A stretch of DNA of 12,647 nt from Candidatus Methylomirabilota bacterium (GTDB lineage Bacteria; Methylomirabilota; Methylomirabilia; Methylomirabilales; Methylomirabilaceae). Shown here piece by piece: positions 8,333 through 12,647 of the stretch; the first letter of the stretch is position 1; each line of letters opens with the position of its first letter. The position numbers and the translations under genes were made by a program. The stretch spans positions 1 to 12,647 of the forward strand of contig JACQEV010000251.1 in NCBI GenBank assembly GCA_016200385.1, given 5' to 3'. The notes under the pieces are model-generated. The model was not told the DNA's origin. It saw nothing but the letters and a program-made list of their open reading frames with translations, and ran no database searches.

Positions 8333-8956
8333 ATGATGGCTCGACCCGCGTTATTGATCCTGTTGCTCCTGCTCGAAGGCTGCGGGGGGATCCGCCTGCG
8401 GGCACTGCCAGACCCGGCCGGCCAGCTCGATCCAGAGCACCAAGCCATCAGTAAACGGCTGGCCGAGGTTGAGGTGACCATCCAGGCCAAGGCCTGGCAA
8501 TATCGTCCAAGGCGACTCACTGACCGCTTCCTGCCCTTCCTGATCAGGATCGTGAACCATGGCCGAGGTGATGTGACCCTCCACCTCGCCGACGTCGGCC
8601 TGATCGATGATCAGGGCCGGACGCGCCGCCCCCTCAGGCCCGAGGAGGTCGTGAGCCTGCTCCTGGGAGGTTCGGACCCTTCAGCTCTTGTACCGTCCGT
8701 CGGGATCGAGGCAAGCGGCCCGGAGCCAACTATCTTCGGGCTCGAGTTGGGGCTAGAATGGGGCAGGTATCGCGAGCTGCGCGATATCCAGCGCCTAGCC
8801 TTCCCTCCCGAACCGATTCCGTCCGGCTCCCGCGCCGAGGGATTCGTCTACTTCCCCAACCCTCCTCCTGACGCCAGTCGCCTCACATTGCGCTTGATCC
8901 TCGATGCCCCATCCGGGCAACATCAACTTCCCTTCGTCTACGCCATCGACCACTAA
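8333..8956 (+). CDS. Putative lipoprotein of unknown function
   Basis: This 207-residue protein begins MMARPALLILLLLLEGCGG, a short positively charged start, a Leu-rich hydrophobic stretch (about 6-14) and a lipobox-like LEGC with Cys17. Glu at the -2 position of the lipobox is unusual, so lipidation is likely but not certain. The rest is soluble: residues about 66-90 (FLPFLIRIVNHGRGDVTLHLADVGLID) look like beta strands of an immunoglobulin-like or DUF4352-like fold, and 175-203 (PNPPPDASRLTLRLILD) similar. No catalytic motif is visible, and I do not recognise the family. The ATG at 8336 is an alternative start; neither has a clear ribosome binding site. It stands alone between two palindromic elements, and its TAA stop abuts element B. 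Confidence 0.7.
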   Translation: MMARPALLILLLLLEGCGGIRLRALPDPAGQLDPEHQAISKRLAEVEVTIQAKAWQYRPRRLTDRFLPFLIRIVNHGRGDVTLHLADVGLIDDQGRTRRPLRPEEVVSLLLGGSDPSALVPSVGIEASGPEPTIFGLELGLEWGRYRELRDIQRLAFPPEPIPSGSRAEGFVYFPNPPPDASRLTLRLILDAPSGQHQLPFVYAIDH

Positions 8957-9055
8957 TGCCGTTCCAACTTCTTGCGGCTAATCGCCGACAGGTGTTTTGC
9001 TAAGAACTATCGATTTTCCATGCCTCACCATTTTGGCGTAATAGTTGGAACGGCA
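8957..9055. repeat. Palindromic element B, about 100 bp with perfect 13-bp inverted ends
   Basis: TGCCGTTCCAACT (8957-8969) and AGTTGGAACGGCA (9043-9055) are perfect inverted ends. The symmetry continues imperfectly inwards. It shares its left side with element A at 7970 and its right end sequence GTTGGAACGGCACTGG with 8222-8237. The size, the lack of coding capacity and the second related copy nearby suggest a MITE-like or REP-like element. No target-site duplication is obvious. Confidence 0.7.
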
Positions 9056-9085
9056 CTGGGGGTTACAGCGGAGGTCTCGTCTGCC

Positions 9086-9114
9086 TTGACTTTGACTCCT
9101 CTGTCGGGCAAGAT
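9086..9114 (+). promoter_or_regulatory. Weak candidate promoter for the AOR-moaD pair
   Basis: TTGACT (9086-9091) is followed after 17 nt by CAAGAT (9109-9114). The -10 box is poor. It lies about 90 bp before the AOR start and is the best candidate I see in 9056-9203. Confidence 0.25.
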
Positions 9115-9203
9115 TCTTCTTGTGTTCAGCGCGGCCGACGTTCGGCAGCCACTCACGCGGCATTAGCGGCACTCAACTCTGCGCAGGAGCAGGAGTCCAC
9201 CGC

Positions 9204-11072
9204 ATGGGTTGTGGTTACTCGGGAAAGGTCCTATTCGTGGACCTCAGCACAAAGGCGATCGACATTCACCGGATCCGCGAGGACGTCTACCGACACTACC
9301 TGGGAGGCAGTGGCCTCGGGGTCAAGCTGCTCACCGAACTCGGCGATCCCACCATCCATCCCCTCGATCAGAGAAATTTCCTCATCTTCGCCCCTGGACT
9401 CCTCACGGGAACCTTGGTTCCGGGCGCGACCCGAACCTCGGTCGTGGCGAAATCGCCGCTTACCATGATATTCGGGGAAGCTTCTGTCGGCGGGACATGG
9501 GGCGCTGAGTACCGGTTCACAGGTCTCGATGCGCTCGTGGTGACCGGCGCTTCCAAGGAACCCATCTACCTCTGGATCCGAGACGATGCGGTCGAGATTC
9601 GGCCAGCGGGGCACCTGTGGGGCAAGGACACATTCGAGACGAACGCCGCCCTTCTTGCCGAGACCGATCCGGAGGCAAAGGTCGCATGCATCGGGCCAGC
9701 CGGCGAGGCCCTTTCCTGCATCGCAGCTATCATGTTCGAAGGGGAGTTGGCCCGGGCCGCCGGGCGAACAGGCCTGGGCGCGGTCATGGGAAGCAAACGA
9801 CTAAAGGCCATCGCGGTTAAAGGATCGCAGGGCCTGCGGATCGCCGAGCCAAAACAGCTTCTCGATTGGGGCGCGCCGGTGCACAAGGAGCTCGCGACCA
9901 ATTTCGGCATCTTCGCCACATACGGGACCTCCGCCTCCCTCGAAGTACACGAGGAACGCGGAGCCTTGGGGATCAAGAACTTCTCCTCCGGCGATTTTAA
10001 GGCGCAGGCGCCCCGCATCAGTGGCAAAGCCATCCATCAACACTATGCGCATAAGCAGTCCTCTTGCAGCGGTTGCCCGGTCCATTGCTGGGTCGTCCTG
10101 GCACCTCGCATCTCGCGCTCCCCAGCCCCCGCCACGTTCGGTCGAGGCCCGGAGTACGAGACACTCGGCTCTTTTGGCGCCATGCTGCTCAATGATGATC
10201 TTGACTCGGTCGTGAGGGCCAACGAGCTGGCCAATCGCCTCGGCCTGGATACCATCTCCCTCGGGAACACCATTGCCTTCGCCATAGAGGCGTTCGAGCG
10301 AGGCTTGATCGACCGCGCCCAGACCGGCGGGCTCGCCTTGAGATGGGGCGACCCGAAGACCCTCCTCACATTAGTCGAGAAGATTGGCCGGCGCGAAGGA
10401 ATAGGTGGGTTGCTGGCGGATGGATCGCGCGCCGCCGCGAAGAAGCTCGGGAAAGGGGCCAAAGCGCTGACGGTCGAGGTCAAGGGGCTGGAGTTGCCGA
10501 TGCATGACCCCAGGGCCTTTTGGTCAAGCGCCCTGAACTATGCTTGCGGGAGCCGGGGGGCTTGTCACCTGGATGCGATTGCCTTTGCGGTGGAGAGCGG
10601 CGTGCCGATCCCGGAGTTCGGATACAACAGCAAGCTGAGCCCCTATTCCACCGAAGGGAAGGCCACGTTGGTCAAGCGGATGCATGATCTGATGGCCCTG
10701 TACAATGCTACGGGCATGTGCAAGTTCTACCTCCGTGCGGTGGGGGGACCTGTCTGGCTCGCCCAGGTGATGAACATGGCGACCGGATGGGGGCTCTCCC
10801 AGGAGGAGCTGATGACGATCGGCGACCGGATCTTCACGCTGAAGCGCCTCTTTAATGTGAAGGCCGGGGTGACAAAAGCCGACGACACCCTCCCCGAGCG
10901 AATCGCGACAGTGGATCGAAACGAGCGGCATCGGGCGGTCCCGAGGGAAGCGTTCGAGCAGATGCGAGACGAGTACTACGGCCTTCGTGGCTGGGATCCG
11001 CAGGGACGGCCAACGGCAGAGAAACTGAAGTCATTAAGACTGATGGAAGAGGAGGCGATCTTCGTTGGATGA
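9204..11072 (+). CDS. Aldehyde:ferredoxin oxidoreductase family protein (tungsten/molybdopterin)
   Basis: The 622-residue product belongs to the AOR family, cytosolic enzymes that interconvert aldehydes and carboxylic acids (or reduce related substrates) with ferredoxin, using a tungsten- or molybdenum-bis-pyranopterin and one [4Fe-4S] cluster. MGCGYSGKVLFVDLSTK starts the N-terminal domain (1-210), with YLGGSGLGVKLL, FAPGLLTGT and RTGLGAVMGSKRLKAIAV as pterin-contact blocks. The cluster ligands are Cys288, Cys291 and Cys295 (CSGCPVHC) and Cys506 (ATGMCKF), which is the usual pattern. I start at 9204 because it gives the family N terminus and AGGAG lies 8 nt upstream; the frame is open to 9120. 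The MoaD/ThiS-like gene overlaps the end by 8 bases. The substrate cannot be told from sequence; BamB-like and formaldehyde-type paralogues are alternatives. Confidence 0.92.
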   Translation: MGCGYSGKVLFVDLSTKAIDIHRIREDVYRHYLGGSGLGVKLLTELGDPTIHPLDQRNFLIFAPGLLTGTLVPGATRTSVVAKSPLTMIFGEASVGGTWGAEYRFTGLDALVVTGASKEPIYLWIRDDAVEIRPAGHLWGKDTFETNAALLAETDPEAKVACIGPAGEALSCIAAIMFEGELARAAGRTGLGAVMGSKRLKAIAVKGSQGLRIAEPKQLLDWGAPVHKELATNFGIFATYGTSASLEVHEERGALGIKNFSSGDFKAQAPRISGKAIHQHYAHKQSSCSGCPVHCWVVLAPRISRSPAPATFGRGPEYETLGSFGAMLLNDDLDSVVRANELANRLGLDTISLGNTIAFAIEAFERGLIDRAQTGGLALRWGDPKTLLTLVEKIGRREGIGGLLADGSRAAAKKLGKGAKALTVEVKGLELPMHDPRAFWSSALNYACGSRGACHLDAIAFAVESGVPIPEFGYNSKLSPYSTEGKATLVKRMHDLMALYNATGMCKFYLRAVGGPVWLAQVMNMATGWGLSQEELMTIGDRIFTLKRLFNVKAGVTKADDTLPERIATVDRNERHRAVPREAFEQMRDEYYGLRGWDPQGRPTAEKLKSLRLMEEEAIFVG

Positions 11073-11340
11073 CAGACGCCGGGCGTCCCGGGTCACCCTT
11101 CGGATTCCCAGGAGCTTTTGCCAATACTATCCGGTCAGAGGTGAGTTCATCACGGTCGAGGTGTCAGCGGGCGAGACAGTCGCGGACCTGATCAAGAAAG
11201 CCGGACTGCCAGAATTCGAGTTCGGAATTGTCGTGGTCAACGGCAAGCGGGAGCTACCCAGCTACCAGCCTAAAGACGGCGAGACGCTTGAACTGCTGCC
11301 AATCATTTCAGGCGGATGCGTCCCGAATCCAACGCTGTAG
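11065..11340 (+). CDS. MoaD/ThiS-like ubiquitin-fold sulfur carrier with an extended tail
   Basis: This 91-residue protein has the small ubiquitin-like fold of MoaD and ThiS: EFITVEVSAGETVADLIKKAG (27-47), FGIVVVNGKREL (53-64), DGETLELLPIISGG (71-84). Such proteins carry sulfur as a C-terminal Gly-Gly thiocarboxylate for pterin dithiolene or thiazole synthesis. Placed at the end of an AOR gene it most likely serves that enzyme's pterin cofactor, a common pairing. The oddity is the end: Gly83-Gly84 is followed by Cys and six more residues, CVPNPTL, instead of a stop, and the TAG stop is inside the repeat at 11337. It therefore needs trimming or is impaired. The start is TTG at 11065 with GAGGAGG about 10 nt upstream, overlapping the AOR gene by 8 bases; no ATG is in frame before the domain. 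Confidence 0.85.
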   Translation: MDDRRRASRVTLRIPRSFCQYYPVRGEFITVEVSAGETVADLIKKAGLPEFEFGIVVVNGKRELPSYQPKDGETLELLPIISGGCVPNPTL

Positions 11341-11389
11341 GGGCACTGCTTGCTGCGCCCCTACAGGGCAGGGCAAGCCCTGCCCCTAC
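11337..11389. repeat. GTAGGGGC hairpin repeat between convergent genes
   Basis: GTAGGGGC (11337-11344) is inverted to GCCCCTAC at 11357-11364 and again at 11382-11389. Inside, GGGCAGGGC-AA-GCCCTGCCC (11366-11385) is a perfect 9-bp hairpin. Related GTAGGGGC-type repeats occur interspersed in many genomes. The moaD-like stop codon (TAG, 11338-11340) lies within the first arm, so the unit probably landed at the gene end. It may stop transcription from both sides, though there is no U-run. Confidence 0.7.
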
Positions 11390-11422
11390 AAATCCAGCCG
11401 TCAATATCACTGTGGCCGCCAG

Positions 11423-12238
11423 CTAGGCAAGTTCTTTATAAATCTCCGGGCGGCGGTCCTTGAGGAAAGGCCAGACCTCTCTGACGGCCTTGATCCACTT
11501 CATGTCGATCTCGGCCAAGATCACGCCTTCGCTGGCCCCACTCGGCTCGACCACGAAGTCCCCGTTGGGGTCAGCGCAGAAGCTCTTGCCATAGAAGGGC
11601 AGCCCGTCCTCGCCTTCCACCCGATTGACCCGGAAGACGAAGAAGCCATTGTAGATCGCATTGGCCACGATCGCCCGCTCCCACTTTAAGTGGGAGGCTG
11701 CGACTGAGGCGGCCATCGGCGCAAAGACGACTTCGGCGCCCATCAGGGCCAGCAGGCGAGCCCCCTCGGGAAAGAAGTTATCCCAGGAGATCTGAACGCC
11801 GACCGTGGCGTACCTGGTCCGGAAGACGGGAAATCCCTGATTCCCGGGCTGGAAGTAAAATCTTTCCTGGTAATTCGAGAGCTGTGGAATATGATTTTTC
11901 CGATACCGGCCCAGTAGCGTTCCATCGGCGTCGAACACCAGCGCCGTATTGTAATACATGTGATTGCTCCCGCGCTCGAAGATTGGCGCGACAACAGCCA
12001 CCTCGCGCTCCCGTGCGAATGCGCTGATGACCTCGCTCAGCGGTCCGGGAATCGCCTCAGCAGTTGTGAACTGCGCCTGATCAGCCTGTCGAGGGAACCA
12101 CGGCCACGCAAAACACTCGGGAAGGCAAATCACCCTCGCCCCTCGTTCAGCCGCGATCCTCGCCAGCCCTATCGCTTTTTCCAGGTTGGCCCGTCGATCC
12201 GGCCCGCAGCCCATCTGGATCCCGGCGATCGCCAGCAT
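11423..12238 (-). CDS. Nitrilase-superfamily protein with catalytic Cys replaced by Ser
   Basis: This 271-residue protein has the carbon-nitrogen hydrolase fold: MLAIAGIQMGCGPDRRANLEK at the N terminus, ICLPECF with Glu41, GRYRKNHIP with Lys114, and the block GVQISWDNFFPEGARLLALMGAEV. Those positions are the Glu and Lys of the Glu-Lys-Cys triad, but the expected Cys (family GVQICWD) is Ser151, encoded by TCC where TGC would be Cys. The rest of the family pattern, including LKWERAIVANAIYNGFFV, is intact, and the closest known type is the N-carbamoylputrescine amidase-like branch. Without the Cys nucleophile, amide hydrolysis should be lost or greatly reduced, so it may be a pseudoenzyme, bind a ligand, or use Ser. 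The start at 12238 has AGGGGG upstream and lies 21 nt after the DUF35 gene, consistent with an operon with the thiolase. Confidence 0.88.
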   Translation of the reverse strand: MLAIAGIQMGCGPDRRANLEKAIGLARIAAERGARVICLPECFAWPWFPRQADQAQFTTAEAIPGPLSEVISAFAREREVAVVAPIFERGSNHMYYNTALVFDADGTLLGRYRKNHIPQLSNYQERFYFQPGNQGFPVFRTRYATVGVQISWDNFFPEGARLLALMGAEVVFAPMAASVAASHLKWERAIVANAIYNGFFVFRVNRVEGEDGLPFYGKSFCADPNGDFVVEPSGASEGVILAEIDMKWIKAVREVWPFLKDRRPEIYKELA

Positions 12239-12259
12239 CCGCTTCCCCCTGTCCCACCC

Positions 12260-12583
12260 TCAGACCAACCGGAACAATGGCCCCTCTTCCACCAATCCCT
12301 CAAACACGACCCCCTCGCCGATCGTAGCCTCTCTCCTTACCGGGACCTTGAGTCGGGCTGTTACCCGAAGTCCCTCCTCCAGATCGATGACCGCGATGTC
12401 GTACGGCTCCTGTCCCTTGAACCTGGCCGGCGGAACCCGAATGGTGGTAAAGGAGAGAAGCGTTCCTCGACCCGACAGGGTTACCGACCGGAGGGACCTT
12501 GCCCCACAGCGGCCACAGAAGCCGTGAGGCGGGGAGGAGAGGCTCTTACAGGTGTCGCACTGATACGCTGTGAATGAGGCCAT
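12260..12583 (-). CDS. DUF35 zinc-ribbon/OB-fold acyl-CoA-associated protein
   Basis: The 107-residue product has an N-terminal zinc ribbon with Cys9, Cys12, Cys23 and Cys26 (YQCDTCK and GFCGRCG) and a C-terminal OB-like beta barrel (GRGTLLSFTTIRVPPARFKG, PYDIAVIDLEEGLRVTARL). DUF35 proteins typically pair with SCP2-type or acetyl-CoA thiolases, where they bridge acyl-CoA enzymes. That fits here: the thiolase stop codon is only 2 nt before this ATG. Both zinc pairs are intact. The nitrilase-fold gene follows 21 nt downstream, suggesting three cotranscribed genes. Confidence 0.9.
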   Translation of the reverse strand: MASFTAYQCDTCKSLSSPPHGFCGRCGARSLRSVTLSGRGTLLSFTTIRVPPARFKGQEPYDIAVIDLEEGLRVTARLKVPVRREATIGEGVVFEGLVEEGPLFRLV

Positions 12584-12585
12584 GC

Positions 12586-12647
12586 CTATCGCCGCTTCAG
12601 GATATGGACGGTGCTGACCGCCCCCGTCCCGCCCAGATTGTGAGCGA
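12586..12647 (-). CDS. Thiolase (acetyl-CoA acetyltransferase-like), C-terminal end only
   Basis: Reading the minus strand from the window edge gives AHNLGGTGAVSTVHILKRR and TAG (12586-12588). The block HNLGGTGA with the following hydrophobic strand is the C-terminal glycine-rich signature of SCP2/archaeal-type thiolases, just after the last catalytic region. The gene continues beyond the window, so length, active-site Cys and His and substrate are unseen. The adjacent DUF35 gene supports the call. Confidence 0.8.
   Translation of the reverse strand, partial: AHNLGGTGAVSTVHILKRR

Noticed and set aside
8053..8520. Open frames on both strands over the GC-rich structured stretch
   Set aside because: They overlap inverted repeats and the lipoprotein start, and show no protein-like pattern.
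9120..9203. N-terminal extension of the AOR homologue
   Set aside because: AGGAG precedes the ATG at 9204, and the family N terminus MGCGYSGK starts there.

Overview
The window looks like a GC-rich bacterial chromosome segment from an organism with anaerobic or microaerophilic iron-sulfur and tungsten metabolism. It has a tungsten-type aldehyde:ferredoxin oxidoreductase (AOR) homologue, a MoaD/ThiS-type partner, a 7Fe-type ferredoxin relic and a DUF1858 redox protein. A deep-branching lineage such as NC10 (Methylomirabilota) would fit, but that is a guess from gene content and no marker gene here settles it. No 16S rRNA, CRISPR array, integrase or complete transposase gene is visible.

Layout. 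1-224 (-): a ferredoxin pseudogene at the window edge whose promoter and ribosome binding site still look good. 352-2871: a two-gene restriction-modification unit (PD-(D/E)XK endonuclease and N6-adenine DNA methyltransferase, overlapping by ATGA), flanked by a short inverted repeat and followed by about 400 bp without a credible gene. 3051-3145 (-): the 3' part of a tRNA-Gly(CCC) gene plus its terminator, fused in frame to the end of the next gene. 3013-5201 (-): endonuclease III (nth) and a CCA-adding enzyme/poly(A) polymerase family gene, overlapping by ATGA. 5302-6373 (+): a promoter with a 12-bp palindrome at the expected start of transcription, then a DUF1858 CxxC protein and serine acetyltransferase (cysE). 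6387-6513: a large inverted repeat between convergent genes. 6528-7886 (-): a DUF1015 protein. 7970-9055: a putative lipoprotein gene between two palindromic elements sharing the same ends. 9204-11340 (+): AOR homologue and MoaD/ThiS-like protein. 11337-11389: a repeat hairpin that supplies the moaD-like stop codon. 11423-12647 (-): a nitrilase-fold protein, a DUF35 Zn-ribbon/OB protein and the last codons of a thiolase.

How the genes work together. nth and the CCA/PAP gene are translationally coupled housekeeping functions. DUF1858-cysE joins a small thiol protein to the first committed step of cysteine synthesis. AOR and its MoaD/ThiS-like partner probably form a tungsto- or molybdopterin aldehyde/acid redox unit. 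The convergent thiolase-DUF35-nitrilase run points to acyl-CoA chemistry, although the nitrilase-fold protein has Ser where the catalytic Cys should be.

The most unusual points are the tRNA-Gly fragment fused into a tRNA-maturation-family gene with a terminator before its stop codon, the Cys-to-Ser nitrilase, the MoaD-like tail Gly-Gly-Cys that runs into a repeat, and the repeated CGGTGAT heptamers at the DUF1858-cysE promoter. I did not find one clearly new multi-gene system; these are separate leads.
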